DNA from: Euzebya tangerina
GTDB taxonomy: Bacteria; Actinomycetota; Nitriliruptoria; Euzebyales; Euzebyaceae
Length of the DNA stretch: 64,000 bases
NCBI RefSeq assembly: GCF_003074135.1
Contig: NZ_PPDK01000001.1
Location: 620,001-684,000 of the forward strand
Reading direction: 5' to 3'
Positions 42,608-52,455 of the stretch are shown piece after piece (position 1 is the first letter of the stretch; each line of letters starts with the position of its first letter). The position numbers were made by a program, and so were the translations under genes. A model generated the notes under the pieces. That model ran no database searches, was not told where the DNA came from, and worked only from the letters and a program-made list of their open reading frames with translations.

Positions 42608-45373
42608 ATGCAGTCACTGAAGGTAATGATGCGCGGGGGTCCACTTGAACGTCTGATTACTCTCTGCGCTGTCGCGTGGATTGTGGTCCTGTTGTCCGTC
42701 GATGATCCCGGCACCGCCCAGCTGATCAGCAACCTCGGGTTGGCCTCCGCTGCCCTGACCGCGGCGGCTGGAGCCGCCTGGACGGCGTCACGCTGTGACC
42801 GCGAGGTCAGGTCCTTCTGGGCCTTCCTCGCCGCATCTGCGTTCTCCTGGGGCGTCGGACAGTCGATCTGGACCTACTTCGAGTCGGTGTCGGGCCTCGA
42901 ACTGCCCTTCCCCTCCCTCGCAGACGTGGGCTACCTGGGCGCCGTCCCGCTGGCCGTCATCGCCATGCTGTCGCTGCCCAGCGGCACACCGACGCTGGTC
43001 GGTCGCTGGCGGACGGTCATCGACGGGGCGATCGTGGCCCTCTCCCTGCTCGGCATCAGCTGGGAGCTGATCTTGGGCGACCTGTTCCGCTCCGCCAGCG
43101 GCACGCTGCTCGAGACCATCATCAGCCTTGCCTACCCCCTGGGCGACATCATCAGCGTGACCATCGTGGCCTACGTCATGTTGCGGGCCCGTGAGACCAA
43201 CACCCACCCGCCGGTCCCACTCGGTCTGGTCGGCCTGGCGCTGATCGCGATCGGCGTGGCCGACAGCGGCTTCACCCTGATGACGGCCGCCGGGACCTAC
43301 GCCTCGGGCTCGGCCATCGACATCGGCTGGTGCCTGGGGTACGTGCTGATCCTGATGGCCTCGCGTGTGGCACTGCACTCGACCACCACCGACGACGAGG
43401 TCAACTCCGAGCACGCCTACGACTCCGACAGCCCGGGCAGCATGCTGATGCCGTACGCAGCACTGCTGCTGCTGGTCCTGGTCGGCATTGTCTCGCTGAT
43501 CGACACCGGTGCGCTATCGCCGTTCGTCACCTCGCTTCGGACCGGCATCCTGATCCTGATCATCGTCCGGCAGTTCCTGGCCAGCCGGGAGCTGAGCGTC
43601 GTGCGCCGCGCCATCAGGGAGCGCACCGACGAGCTGTACGCCATCCGGCACCGCTACGAAGGGCTGGCCCTGCACGCCAGCGACGTCGTCGCGATCGTCG
43701 ATACGCGCACCCGGGTGTCCTACGTCAGCGGGTCCATCAAGACGGTCTTCGAACACGACCCCGACGAGGTGCTGGACCGGCCGCTCACGGACCTGCTCCG
43801 CGAGGACTACGCCCAGACGTTGACGGCCGCCGTGGGTCAGGCGGCGGCCGAGGCGCAGGGCACTCGGACGGTCGAGGTGGAGGTGGCCCACAGCCTGGGG
43901 ACCCGATGGGCCGAGATGACCGTCACTAACCAGCTGGACAACCCCCACATCAATGGTCTGATCGTCAACTGTCACGACGTCAGTGAGCGCAAGATCCTCG
44001 AGGAGCAACTGCTCCACCTGGCCTTCCACGACTCCCTGACCGCGCTGGCCAACCGCCCGCTGTTCAAGGAACGGGTCGAGGAGGCGTTGAAGGCCGACTA
44101 CGGCGGGAAGCGCGTCGCGGTGCTGTTCCTCGACCTGGACGGTTTCAAGCAGGTCAACGACTCGCTCGGCCACGCGGCTGGCGACCTGCTCCTGGTGATG
44201 GTGTCCGAGCGGCTGCGCACCTGCGTCCGCGCCTCTGACATCGTGGCCCGACTTGGCGGTGATGAGTTCGCCGTCCTGCTGCCCGACGTCGACAACGAGG
44301 CCGCGCCGCGGCGCACGGCGGAGCGGATCATCGGCGCCCTCGTCGAGCCCTTCGAGCTGAACGGGCGGAGCATCGTCGTCGGCGGCAGCATCGGCATCGC
44401 CCGGACCAAGGGCCACCCGATCACCTGCGACGAACTGCTCCGCAACGCTGACCTGGCCATGTATCGGGCGAAGAGCCGGGCGGGAAGTGCCATCGAGGTG
44501 TTCGAGCCGCAGATGCACACGCACCTGGTCCGCCAGCTGCAGACCGAGGGGGACCTGCGTGCAGCACTCGACAACGAGGAGTTCGAGCTGCACTACCAGC
44601 CGACGATCGAGCTCCGCACCGGTCGGATCATCGGGGTCGAGGCGCTCATCCGCTGGAGCCACCCCGACCGCGGGCTGATCCCACCCCTGAGCTTCATCCC
44701 GATCGCAGAGGCCACGGGCCTGATCCGCGACATCGGCCGCTGGGTGCTGACCACCGCCTGCCGGCAGATGGTCCACTGGCAGCAGGAGGTACCCGGCTAC
44801 CGCGACCTGACCGTTGCGGTCAACCTGTCCGGCAAGGAGATCACCCGGCCCGGGCTGCTCTCCGACGTCGGTGAGGTGCTCCGGGAGACCGGGCTGGACC
44901 CGGCCTGCCTGATGCTCGAGATGACCGAGTCGGTCCTGTTCGAGCACGACGAGACGACCCTGAAGACCCTCGACGGAATCACCGCGATGGGCGTCCGCCT
45001 GGCCGTCGACGACTTCGGGACCGGCTACAGCTCCCTGGCCTACCTCCACCGCTTCCCGGCTGACGTCCTCAAGATCGATCGGTCGTTCGTCGAGCGGATC
45101 ACCGGTCCCGCCCAGGACTCCGAACTGGTCAACACGATCGTTCGTCTCGGCCGAAGCCTTGACATGACCACGATCGCCGAGGGAATCGAGAACGCGTCAC
45201 AGATGGAGGTGCTCCGCCAACTGGGCTGCGAGCACGGGCAGGGCTATCACCTGGCCCGGCCGCTCAGTGCCCAGGAGCTGACGACACGTCTGGTCCACAC
45301 CGCCACCGGCGCCTCCACCGGGGAGGCGGAGCAGGTCTCCGAGGACGACCAGGACGACCTGCTGGTCACCTAG
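42608..45373 (+). CDS. Membrane-bound PAS-GGDEF-EAL cyclic-di-GMP protein
   Basis: A 921-residue signalling protein. Residues 1-320 contain about nine hydrophobic helices forming a membrane sensor. A PAS domain follows (about 345-460: LHASDVVAIVDTRTRVSYVSGS). The GGDEF domain has the intact RLGGDEF (residues 550-554), and the EAL domain VEALIRW (EAL at 678-680) and VDDFGTGYSSLAYLHRFPAD, so both synthesis and breakdown of cyclic-di-GMP are chemically possible. The C-terminus is acidic. It has no dedicated operon partner. Confidence 0.93.
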   Translation: MQSLKVMMRGGPLERLITLCAVAWIVVLLSVDDPGTAQLISNLGLASAALTAAAGAAWTASRCDREVRSFWAFLAASAFSWGVGQSIWTYFESVSGLELPFPSLADVGYLGAVPLAVIAMLSLPSGTPTLVGRWRTVIDGAIVALSLLGISWELILGDLFRSASGTLLETIISLAYPLGDIISVTIVAYVMLRARETNTHPPVPLGLVGLALIAIGVADSGFTLMTAAGTYASGSAIDIGWCLGYVLILMASRVALHSTTTDDEVNSEHAYDSDSPGSMLMPYAALLLLVLVGIVSLIDTGALSPFVTSLRTGILILIIVRQFLASRELSVVRRAIRERTDELYAIRHRYEGLALHASDVVAIVDTRTRVSYVSGSIKTVFEHDPDEVLDRPLTDLLREDYAQTLTAAVGQAAAEAQGTRTVEVEVAHSLGTRWAEMTVTNQLDNPHINGLIVNCHDVSERKILEEQLLHLAFHDSLTALANRPLFKERVEEALKADYGGKRVAVLFLDLDGFKQVNDSLGHAAGDLLLVMVSERLRTCVRASDIVARLGGDEFAVLLPDVDNEAAPRRTAERIIGALVEPFELNGRSIVVGGSIGIARTKGHPITCDELLRNADLAMYRAKSRAGSAIEVFEPQMHTHLVRQLQTEGDLRAALDNEEFELHYQPTIELRTGRIIGVEALIRWSHPDRGLIPPLSFIPIAEATGLIRDIGRWVLTTACRQMVHWQQEVPGYRDLTVAVNLSGKEITRPGLLSDVGEVLRETGLDPACLMLEMTESVLFEHDETTLKTLDGITAMGVRLAVDDFGTGYSSLAYLHRFPADVLKIDRSFVERITGPAQDSELVNTIVRLGRSLDMTTIAEGIENASQMEVLRQLGCEHGQGYHLARPLSAQELTTRLVHTATGASTGEAEQVSEDDQDDLLVT

Positions 45374-45511
45374 CGGTCAGTGGGGGCGGCGGTCTGGAGG
45401 GCGTGTCGTTCGACGTCGGAGCGCGGCCGGGGGACAGCTCCGGGCGTAGCGTCGCCTCGGGTAGCCTGGCCGCATGCCCCCGGGAGCGGTGGAGAACGCC
45501 TCGTCGTCGCC

Positions 45512-46429
45512 ATGAGCAGCGACCCGGACCTCCGCCTCCTGCGCTACTTCGTCGCCGTCGCTGAGACCCTCCACTTCGGTCGCGCAGCCGAAACGCTGTT
45601 CGTGTCCCAACCGACCCTCTCCAGCCAGGTCCGCAAGCTGGAGGCGAACCTCGGCGTTGATCTGTTCCTTCGCGACCGGCGGCGCGTCGCGCTTACTGAC
45701 GCCGGACGACTGCTCCTCCCCCCTGCCCGAGAGGTCCTCGCGGCCGGTGAGGGGTTCGGGGCCGCCGCGACACGGCTGCGACGTGTCGCACGCCGCGAAC
45801 TCGTCGTCGGCTTCCACGTGCGCTGGCCCCATGACTTCCTTCCACGGGTTCTCCGCCGAGCCCGCGCCAGCCTGCCCGAGATGGAGGTGACGCTGGCCCA
45901 GCACGACTTCACCGACACCTCTGCAGGCCTGGCCAACGGCAGCAGCGATGTCGCGTTGCTACACCTGCCTCTCGATTTGGGCGGTTTGCAGGTCATCGAA
46001 GCCGCACAAGAACCCCGTGTCGCAATCGTCGCCGAGGACCATCCGCTTGCCATGGCGGGGCAGGTTCGTGTCGACGACCTGGCTGCCAGCGGCACGCCCT
46101 GGGCGGTGCCCCGATCAGAAGATCGAGCCTGGCGGGACTTCTGGGGCGCCGAGTCGGAGCTGCGCGCCGCGGGCATCCGTCGGGTCGGTCCGCTGGTCGA
46201 GATCGCCACGCAGGAGGCGTTGCTCCAACAGGTCGCCGGCGGGGCGGTGCTGGCACTGACCTACCGATCGCTGATCGCGACCTACCAACCCGGTGGTGTC
46301 CGCGCGTTGGACGTGGCAGGGCTCGCACCCGGCCGGCTGGGCATCGCCTGGGTCGAGGAGCCACCTGGCGCGCTTCTCGCGGGGTTCCTCGATGCAGTGC
46401 GCGAGGAGCTGCGAGGTCCCACGGCGTAG
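45512..46429 (+). CDS. LysR family transcriptional regulator
   Basis: A 305-residue regulator. The N-terminal winged helix is LRLLRYFVAVAETLHFGRAAETLFVSQPTLSSQVRKLEANLGVDLF at residues 7-52, a canonical LysR HTH. The effector domain follows, with the hinge at about 90. The start is ATG 45512, giving the usual short leader before the HTH; the open frame extends back to 45380 but is not similar. Its neighbours do not show an obvious target; the divergent-gene pattern of LysR is absent. Confidence 0.9.
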   Translation: MSSDPDLRLLRYFVAVAETLHFGRAAETLFVSQPTLSSQVRKLEANLGVDLFLRDRRRVALTDAGRLLLPPAREVLAAGEGFGAAATRLRRVARRELVVGFHVRWPHDFLPRVLRRARASLPEMEVTLAQHDFTDTSAGLANGSSDVALLHLPLDLGGLQVIEAAQEPRVAIVAEDHPLAMAGQVRVDDLAASGTPWAVPRSEDRAWRDFWGAESELRAAGIRRVGPLVEIATQEALLQQVAGGAVLALTYRSLIATYQPGGVRALDVAGLAPGRLGIAWVEEPPGALLAGFLDAVREELRGPTA

Positions 46430-46579
46430 ACCGCGGCACCGCCAGGCAGGCGGCCGTCGCGCCGCCGACCAGCGGTCATAGCTGCTGGCTATCACCCGAC
46501 GGACATCAGCTCTTGGACGGCGAGGGGAGGGCAGGAGCAGGGTGAGGCCATCGAACCCGACCAACGGAGAGGACCACTC

Positions 46580-47323
46580 GTGCGCCCCCCGACCCCCGAC
46601 CTCACTACTCCCGACCGGCCGATCGGCGGGCCGCGCAGCCCCCGACGCGCACTGGTGGGCCCGGTTTCCGATCATGACCCGATCGATCGCTGGGCGGTGG
46701 TCCGCATGACTGGGCCGGGCGCGTCGCCGCCGACCCCGACCGGGAGAGACCACACGGCCGACGACGCCCTGGCGAGTCGCGCGGCGACGGACGTCGGCAG
46801 GTGGACCCTCACCGCGTTTGCCTTTCCCCCGGCTGGGCTGCTCGCCATCACCGCCGTCAGCCGGGTCGATGACCCCGTCGCCGCGCTGCTGGGCGGGCTG
46901 ATCGCGGGACTCGGCATCGGTGCGGGCCAGTGGCTGGCGCTCCGACGCTGGACCGGACATCCGGGGCGCCTGCTGATGTGGTGGGCCGGCGGGACCGGAG
47001 CCGGACTCGCGGCCGGTCTGACCGTGGGCGCTCACGTGGTGGGCTATGGCACCACCCCAGCCGATCTGGCCGTGGTCGGGCTCTGCTCTGGCGCCGCGGT
47101 GGGCCTCGCCCAAGGAGTCGCGCTCCTCCGGGCACAGGTCCTCCCTGCCCGCCTGGCGCTGCAGTGGGGTGCCGCACAGCCCGCCCTGTGGACACTCGGT
47201 TGGCTGGTGACCGAGGCCTTCGGGATCGAGGTCGAGCGGCAGTTCGCCGTCTTCGGTGCGACCGGGGCCCTAGCGTCCAGCCTGCTCGCCGGCGTTGTGT
47301 TGCGTTGGCTGCGGACCCGCTGA
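46580..47323 (+). CDS. Hypothetical membrane protein
   Basis: A protein of up to 247 residues. The first 70 are Pro/Asp-rich and polar; the rest has five or six Gly/Ala-rich hydrophobic stretches (VAALLGGLIAGLGIGAGQWLALRRW, LLMWWAGGTGAGLAAGLTVG, and more), a pattern of small paired helices with GxxxG. GTG 46580 has a good GAGAGGA; ATG 46706 with GGCGGTGG is an equally good start and would drop the polar leader. No family is recognised. Confidence 0.65.
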   Translation: MRPPTPDLTTPDRPIGGPRSPRRALVGPVSDHDPIDRWAVVRMTGPGASPPTPTGRDHTADDALASRAATDVGRWTLTAFAFPPAGLLAITAVSRVDDPVAALLGGLIAGLGIGAGQWLALRRWTGHPGRLLMWWAGGTGAGLAAGLTVGAHVVGYGTTPADLAVVGLCSGAAVGLAQGVALLRAQVLPARLALQWGAAQPALWTLGWLVTEAFGIEVERQFAVFGATGALASSLLAGVVLRWLRTR

Positions 47324-47363
47324 TCGACCGCAGTCGACCGGGGCGATCCGAGGCGTCGTGCCA

Positions 47364-48392
47364 TCAGGAGGGCAGCCTCGCCAGCACTCGCCGCTCGACC
47401 TCGGGGTCCAGGCCGTGGGACAGCTCCGGCCGCAGCGTCGGCGGTCCCTCCGCCCGCAGCCACGTCCAGGTGTCGCCGACCGTCTCGGTCAGTGGCCGAT
47501 TCACCAGCCCGGCCGCGACCGCCCGGGCGACATCGAACTCGTGCATCGCATCGTGGAGCTCGCCTGGTGGCAGCCAGATGGGCAACTCCGTCCACGGCGT
47601 GATCCCGGCCGCCGCGATGGTCTCCGGCGACACCCAGCGGAGCGTCGCCGACGACCCTGTCGCATCGATGCAGGCCCCGAGCAGCTGCCGCGTCGTCACC
47701 GAGCCGGCAGGCGAGATGACCGTGTAGGCCTCGCGGTCGCCCGCCTCCGCGCGCTCGAGGCAGAACGCGGCCAGGTCCCGGCTGTCGACGTACTGGAAGG
47801 ACTGACCGGGTGGACCTGGTGCCAGGACGTCACCGCCGCGCGCGATCCGCTCCAGCCACCACTGCAGCCGGCCGACGTCGGAGCGTGGCCCCAGTATCAA
47901 CCCGGCACGGGCCGCCACGACCGGTCCGTCGTGCCGGAAGGCGGCCAGCTCCCCGCCGCGCTTGCGTGCTGCGTACTCGGTCTGGGGGTCGGCGTCGTCG
48001 GCGTCGCCCTCGACCAGTGGTGCGGACTCGTCCGACCCTGACGGCGCCGGGAAGGTGTAGACCGAGGCGCTGGAGACGTACACGTAGGTCCTCGCTCGTC
48101 CGGCCAGGGCCCGGACCGCCTCCGAGACGGCCGCCGGTGGCCCGGCCCAGGTGTCCACGACGATGTCCCACCGGTCAGGACCTGTCCCTGCGTGGGCATC
48201 CGCCCGAGCTGAGCCGCGGAGCGCCGCCAGGTCACCGGTCACCCGATCACCGCGGAGCTGGGTCACGCCGGGAGGCGTTGGCTGGGACCCGCGATTGAAG
48301 ACCGAGACCTCGTGGCCACGGTCGAGCGCCGCCTCGACGACGGCCGGCCCCACGAAGCCCGAACCGCCGAGGACCAGCGTCCGGGTGGTCAT
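47364..48392 (-). CDS. NAD-dependent epimerase/dehydratase, extended SDR
   Basis: A 342-residue extended short-chain dehydrogenase. The nucleotide loop is LVLGGSGFVGPAVVEAAL at the N-terminus. YVYVSSASVYTF matches the catalytic-serine strand, and the YxxxK pair is in TEYAARKRGGE. C-terminal features resemble NAD-dependent epimerases acting on sugar nucleotides or mRNA-binding-type reductases. Start ATG 48392 lies 7 bp after the threonine aldolase stop, so the two are co-transcribed. The substrate is not evident. Confidence 0.85.
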   Translation of the reverse strand: MTTRTLVLGGSGFVGPAVVEAALDRGHEVSVFNRGSQPTPPGVTQLRGDRVTGDLAALRGSARADAHAGTGPDRWDIVVDTWAGPPAAVSEAVRALAGRARTYVYVSSASVYTFPAPSGSDESAPLVEGDADDADPQTEYAARKRGGELAAFRHDGPVVAARAGLILGPRSDVGRLQWWLERIARGGDVLAPGPPGQSFQYVDSRDLAAFCLERAEAGDREAYTVISPAGSVTTRQLLGACIDATGSSATLRWVSPETIAAAGITPWTELPIWLPPGELHDAMHEFDVARAVAAGLVNRPLTETVGDTWTWLRAEGPPTLRPELSHGLDPEVERRVLARLPS

Positions 48393-48399
48393 CGCGACA

Positions 48400-49467
48400 T
48401 CAGGCGGCCTGCCCGGCCGTGGTGGCGACCAGCTCCAGGAAGGTGTCCACCTCGTCGGTGGTCGTGGTGAACGAGCAGACCAGGCGGACGAACGCCTCGT
48501 CAGGACCGATCGAATCCGTTCCAGGGCCGTTGCCGGGCCACTCGTAGAACGCGGCACCGGACTGGTGCAGCCGCTCCATGACGGACCGGGGCATGATCGG
48601 GAACACCTCGTTGGCCGGGGTTGGCAACGGCAGGCGGACGCCCTCGGTCTCAGCGAGCCCGTTGGCCAGCCGTGTCGCCATCGCGTTGGCGTGCCGCGCG
48701 TTGGCCAGCCACAGGTCATCAGCCAGATACGCCGTGAGCTGGGCACCCAGGTAGCGGCCCTTGCTCAGCAGCTGGCCCGCCTTCATCCGGCGGTAGTTGA
48801 AGTCGGTCGCCAGTTGCGGGTCGAAGATGGTCACGACCTCGAGGGTCATCGCCCCGTTCTTGGTCCCGCCGAAGGAGAGGATGTCCACGCCTGCCTGCCA
48901 CGTCATCTCCGCCGCAGAGCAGCCGAGGGAGACCAGCGCGTTGGCGAACCGGGCACCGTCCATGTGCAGACCCATGTCGTGGGCGTGGGCCAGGTCGGCC
49001 AGCGCCCTGATCTCGGCTGGGGTGTACAGCGTGCCGAGCTCGGTGGCCTGCGTGATCGAGATCGCAGCGGGCATCGGGTCGTGGACGCCCTTGACGAACC
49101 CGTCGAGTGTGGCAGTGACCGTCTCGGGGGTGATCTTGCCTGTCGGCCCAGGGAGCCCGAAGAGCTTGGCGCCGCCGGTGAAGAACTCGGGCGCGCCGCA
49201 CTCGTCGACGGCGATGTGCGCGTCCTCGTGGCAGAAGACGGCGCCGAACGGTGGTGCCATGGCGGCCAGCGACAGGGAGTTGGCCGCGGTCCCCGTGGTG
49301 ACCAGGAAGGCCTCGAGGTCGGTCTCGAACACCGCGGAGAGGTCAGCAACGGCCTGCCCCGTGTGCTCGTCCTCCCCGTAGGCCGCCTGCGGGCCTGCGT
49401 TGGCGTCGATCAGGGCTTGGAGGATCGCGGGGTGGACGCCGACGATGTTGTCACTTGCGAAGTTCAC
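48400..49467 (-). CDS. ltaE: Low-specificity L-threonine aldolase
   Basis: A 355-residue PLP enzyme of fold type I. FASDNIVGVHPAI opens the chain, HEDAHIAVDECGAPEFFTG holds the stacking histidine, LHMDGARFANAL gives the Asp/Arg pair, and FGGTKNGAM carries the PLP-binding lysine. It would split threonine (and allo-threonine) to glycine and acetaldehyde. GTG start at 49467; the length is family-typical. Confidence 0.9.
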   Translation of the reverse strand: MNFASDNIVGVHPAILQALIDANAGPQAAYGEDEHTGQAVADLSAVFETDLEAFLVTTGTAANSLSLAAMAPPFGAVFCHEDAHIAVDECGAPEFFTGGAKLFGLPGPTGKITPETVTATLDGFVKGVHDPMPAAISITQATELGTLYTPAEIRALADLAHAHDMGLHMDGARFANALVSLGCSAAEMTWQAGVDILSFGGTKNGAMTLEVVTIFDPQLATDFNYRRMKAGQLLSKGRYLGAQLTAYLADDLWLANARHANAMATRLANGLAETEGVRLPLPTPANEVFPIMPRSVMERLHQSGAAFYEWPGNGPGTDSIGPDEAFVRLVCSFTTTTDEVDTFLELVATTAGQAA

Positions 49468-49508
49468 CCTCGGCAGCCTAGTGGGCCGCGATGACCGAGC
49501 ACCGCGCG

Positions 49509-50933
49509 CTACGGGTCGTCGGCTTGGATCGGTGCCGGGGGTTCGGCCAGGAGATCCCCACCGTCGTCGCTGAAGATCTGGTCGAAGAAGGCCTGGGCCA
49601 GACGGTCGACGGCGTCGTGGATCTCCGCGTCATCACCCGGTCCGCTGAGGCCCAACGGGCCCGCCAGTGGGGAGAGGAACGGCTGCAGCGTGAAGTCCTG
49701 GTGGTTGGCGCCCGGGATGACGAACAGGCCGCGGTCGCCGGGTGAGCCCTCGTGCAACGCGCGCAGCACCTGGTCGTTGTCGTTGCCATCCCACTCCTCG
49801 CTGCGCAGGGACACGAGCGGGTCGTCGAGCCCCTCCGACAGCAGCTCACCCGGCACCGGCTCGACCCAGGGGTCCAGGCCGAACACCCCAGCGCAACGAT
49901 CGTCGGTCAGGCAGAGGCGCACCATTGCGCCACCGCCGGTGGAGTGGCCGGTCAGGCCAACCTGGCTGGTGTCGAGGGTCCCGAGGAGGTCGGGATGGTC
50001 GCCTTCGGCGATCTGGTCCAGGACCACGGCGACGTCCTCGGCGAAGGTCTGCTCCAGCAGGGTCGTGGCGGCGACGTAGGCGTCCCCGCCCACATCCTCC
50101 AACTCGGGGAGCGCGGCCGGGTTCTGCCCGATGACCTGTCCGGCCAGGTCGGACTCGTCGGCACCGAAGACCGGCCCGGACGGGAAGATCGAGGCGTTGG
50201 AGCCGTAGGTGTGGTCCAGGGAGATGACCACGTACCCGTGGCTGGCCAGGTGTTCGGCCAGGTCGGACTGCACGGTCCGGAACCCACCCCAGCCGTGGCT
50301 GTAGACCACGATCGGCCACTGGCCCGGCGCGATCGGCACGTCCGCCGTGGCACCCATGCGGGTGTGGGAGAGGTGGCCGAGCGTGAAGACCGGCAAACCC
50401 ACCTCCGGCGCGAGTTGCTCGGCGAAGGCCGCCGCGTCGGCCACCCAGGGTGCCGGGTCCCCGTCGACGGCCGTTGGATACCAGGCCTGAACCACGACCT
50501 CACGCTGTGCAGGCGGTGGTTGTGATGCGGTGAAGGCCGGGCTCAGCCGATCAGGGCGAGCGGTGTCGACCGCGATCCAGGCGGTGGTGCCGACCAGGTT
50601 GGGACCCTCGGGCTGGGGGAGCGCAGGGACCGGGAGCGCCGCCATGAGCAGGGCGGCCAGCGCCAGCACCACCGCTCCGCCAGCAATTGACACGATCCGG
50701 GGACCGGCCGTCTTGTCGCCTCCGATCCTGGCCACGCGCCACCCGAGGACCACGGCCAACAGGGCGTAGATCGGCGCGACCTGCCAGCGGGCGCCTTCGA
50801 TGACGGCTTGGAGGACCGCAACCGCCACACCACCGAACGCGACGGCTGCTCCGATGATCCGGCTGGTCCGAACCAGTGGCCAGAGCACCACAACGGCCGT
50901 GACGACGACCAGACCCACTTCCAGGGGACGCAC
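49509..50933 (-). CDS. Membrane-anchored alpha/beta hydrolase
   Basis: A 474-residue protein. Residues 1-110 hold three or four hydrophobic helices. From about 135 an alpha/beta-hydrolase resembling PAF-acetylhydrolase/dienelactone-hydrolase proteins follows: PIVVYSHGWGGFRTVQSDLAEHLASHGYVV, and the nucleophile elbow GHSTGGGAMVRLC. A late Asp (FGLDPWVEP) and a His in GANHQDF complete a plausible triad. It should work outside the membrane on esters or lipids. GTG start at 50933. Confidence 0.85.
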   Translation of the reverse strand: MRPLEVGLVVVTAVVVLWPLVRTSRIIGAAVAFGGVAVAVLQAVIEGARWQVAPIYALLAVVLGWRVARIGGDKTAGPRIVSIAGGAVVLALAALLMAALPVPALPQPEGPNLVGTTAWIAVDTARPDRLSPAFTASQPPPAQREVVVQAWYPTAVDGDPAPWVADAAAFAEQLAPEVGLPVFTLGHLSHTRMGATADVPIAPGQWPIVVYSHGWGGFRTVQSDLAEHLASHGYVVISLDHTYGSNASIFPSGPVFGADESDLAGQVIGQNPAALPELEDVGGDAYVAATTLLEQTFAEDVAVVLDQIAEGDHPDLLGTLDTSQVGLTGHSTGGGAMVRLCLTDDRCAGVFGLDPWVEPVPGELLSEGLDDPLVSLRSEEWDGNDNDQVLRALHEGSPGDRGLFVIPGANHQDFTLQPFLSPLAGPLGLSGPGDDAEIHDAVDRLAQAFFDQIFSDDGGDLLAEPPAPIQADDP

Positions 50934-51016
50934 CAGCGAAACCCTAGTGTCTGGCGGCCCCTCGCGGCGCGATCGGTTCCGTCGTCACTCGGCGGCCCTC
51001 GACTCCCAGGCCGGGC

Positions 51017-51682
51017 TCACGCGATGTCGCAGCCGGGGAAGGTCGCCTCACAGCCTTCCGCCAACTCCTGCACAGCCGCCTCGAGGTCGGTGACGGCGTC
51101 GTCGTGGTGGGCCTCGACGACGAAGAGGGCCGAGGTGGTGTCCGACGACACCGCGCCCTCGCTGGTCTGTCGCCAGCACCACCGTCGCGCGAGCAGTCGC
51201 CGGTCGGCGTCGGTGAAGATGACCTCACCGGGCTTCGCGATCGTGCTCGTGCCCGCGAGGTCCCGGCCCTCCTCGCCGCCGCGAGCGATCGTGACCAGGA
51301 TCGGCGTGCGCACGCGGTCCAGATCGAACACGGCGACGGGCAGGGCGTGCCGCAGCGACACGACGTTGCCCACGTCGACCAGTGGGTTGATGCTCGGCAG
51401 CGACCCGGTGCTGCGGTAGCGGCGACGGACCGCCTCTGCCGCGGACCGGTACGTGGTCGGATCCAGCCCCATGCGTCGGAACACGCCCCGCCATGCCGTC
51501 AGCGACGGCGTCAACGGCTCCAAGCTTCCGGGGGAGGGGAGGGGAGTGGCGTCGAGCCAGCCGGCATCAGTGGCATCGTCGGACCGCCGAACCGTGAGCG
51601 TTCTCCAGGCGAGGTCGGTGAACGTGTCCGTGATCGTCGTGTCGTGGCCGAAGACGGCCGGGATGGCGTCGGGTGCGGTCAT
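51017..51682 (-). CDS. B3/4 tRNA-binding domain protein
   Basis: A 221-residue protein with the B3/4 domain found in phenylalanyl-tRNA synthetase beta chains: SLPSINPLVDVGNVVSLRHALPVAVFDLDRV at about residues 94-124 is diagnostic. Stand-alone B3/4 proteins are thought to edit mischarged tRNA or be metabolite binders. Start ATG 51682 (MTAPDAIP) preserves the usual N-terminus. Its upstream side borders the island. Confidence 0.8.
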   Translation of the reverse strand: MTAPDAIPAVFGHDTTITDTFTDLAWRTLTVRRSDDATDAGWLDATPLPSPGSLEPLTPSLTAWRGVFRRMGLDPTTYRSAAEAVRRRYRSTGSLPSINPLVDVGNVVSLRHALPVAVFDLDRVRTPILVTIARGGEEGRDLAGTSTIAKPGEVIFTDADRRLLARRWCWRQTSEGAVSSDTTSALFVVEAHHDDAVTDLEAAVQELAEGCEATFPGCDIA

Positions 51683-51778
51683 GGGGAAACGGTACGGGGC
51701 ACGTGGACCTCCGAGGAGAACCGATGAAGGCCTGCGCAGCGGGACCAATCAGGTGCGATGTCGGCGCGTGCCGGCCCC

Positions 51779-51839
51779 CGAGGTTCTAGGAGGCCGTCTG
51801 CGGTCGGGCGCTGCCGGTGACCGAGATCGGCGCGGTGGT
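51779..51839. repeat. Left 61-bp direct repeat (orphan copy)
   Basis: Identical at all 61 positions to 54692-54752. It carries a duplicated 3' end of the TadG-like gene (TTAPISVTGSARPQTAS and stop) without the rest of that gene. Flanking bases differ on both sides. Confidence 0.95.
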
Positions 51840-51874
51840 TACCGTCGGAGGCACCCTTTACCCGTGCATTCATT

Positions 51875-51895
51875 GTCGAGACGAATTGTCTCGAC
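51875..51895. promoter_or_regulatory. 21-bp palindrome inside the island
   Basis: GTCGAGAC and GTCTCGAC, perfect over 8 bp, spaced by 5 bp. The size fits a TetR-family operator. It lies upstream of the SDR remnant in a stretch of about 225 bp (51840-52064) where no gene is seen. Confidence 0.45.
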
Positions 51896-52064
51896 CATTG
51901 TCCCGGGGCTGACGACCCCGACCGGCAGCGGTCATGCTCCAGCGGGCCGTGGGGAGCCCCACCAGGATCGCTTTAGGAGGACCGCGAGGTCGCCCTCGAA
52001 TCGACGTGGACCGCGGCGAGCTCGGGGGCAGCGGCGAGGGTCGCGACGACCGAGCTCGGACGCC

Positions 52065-52400
52065 GCGTCGGACTGGCCGAGCGAATACGCCCCGCTCTTC
52101 GACCCGTTCACCTCTGTCCAGCACTCACTAGGCGGGTCGGCACCGGACGGTGTCGCCCAGGCCATCTGGACCGCCGTGACCGACGGCAACCCCGACAAGG
52201 TCCGGTACTTCGCCGGTCCTGATGCGACGGGCATCCCCACGATGAAGCGGCTGCTCGGCGACGACCGACATTTTGCGACGGTCAAGAACGCCACGCTGCG
52301 CGAGCCATCCCGCGTCACCCGGGTCCTCGGCCGGCCGTTGAGCCGCTCCGGCGACCAGACGGTCGACATCGACCTGCCAGAGATCGGGCACGCGGCGTAG
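52065..52400 (+). pseudogene. C-terminal remnant of a short-chain dehydrogenase
   Basis: About 110 codons with an SDR-like tail: DGVAQAIWTAVTDGNPDKVRYFAGPDATGI followed by KRLLGDDRHFATVKNA and a short Arg-rich end. The N-terminal Rossmann part and the catalytic YxxxK are missing, and upstream sequence in the frame has no similarity, so this is a truncated gene. It is not a copy of the intact SDR at 53169. Confidence 0.5.
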
Positions 52401-52455
52401 GGCGGCCAGCCCCCTTACAAAGGCCCGCCGTCCCCGAACCGGCCGCCGGTCGGAT

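Noticed and set aside
51453-52064. Plus-strand frame extending upstream of the SDR remnant
   Set aside because: The upstream half is antisense to the B3/4 gene and then crosses the 61-bp repeat and palindrome; no SDR N-terminal motif is present.
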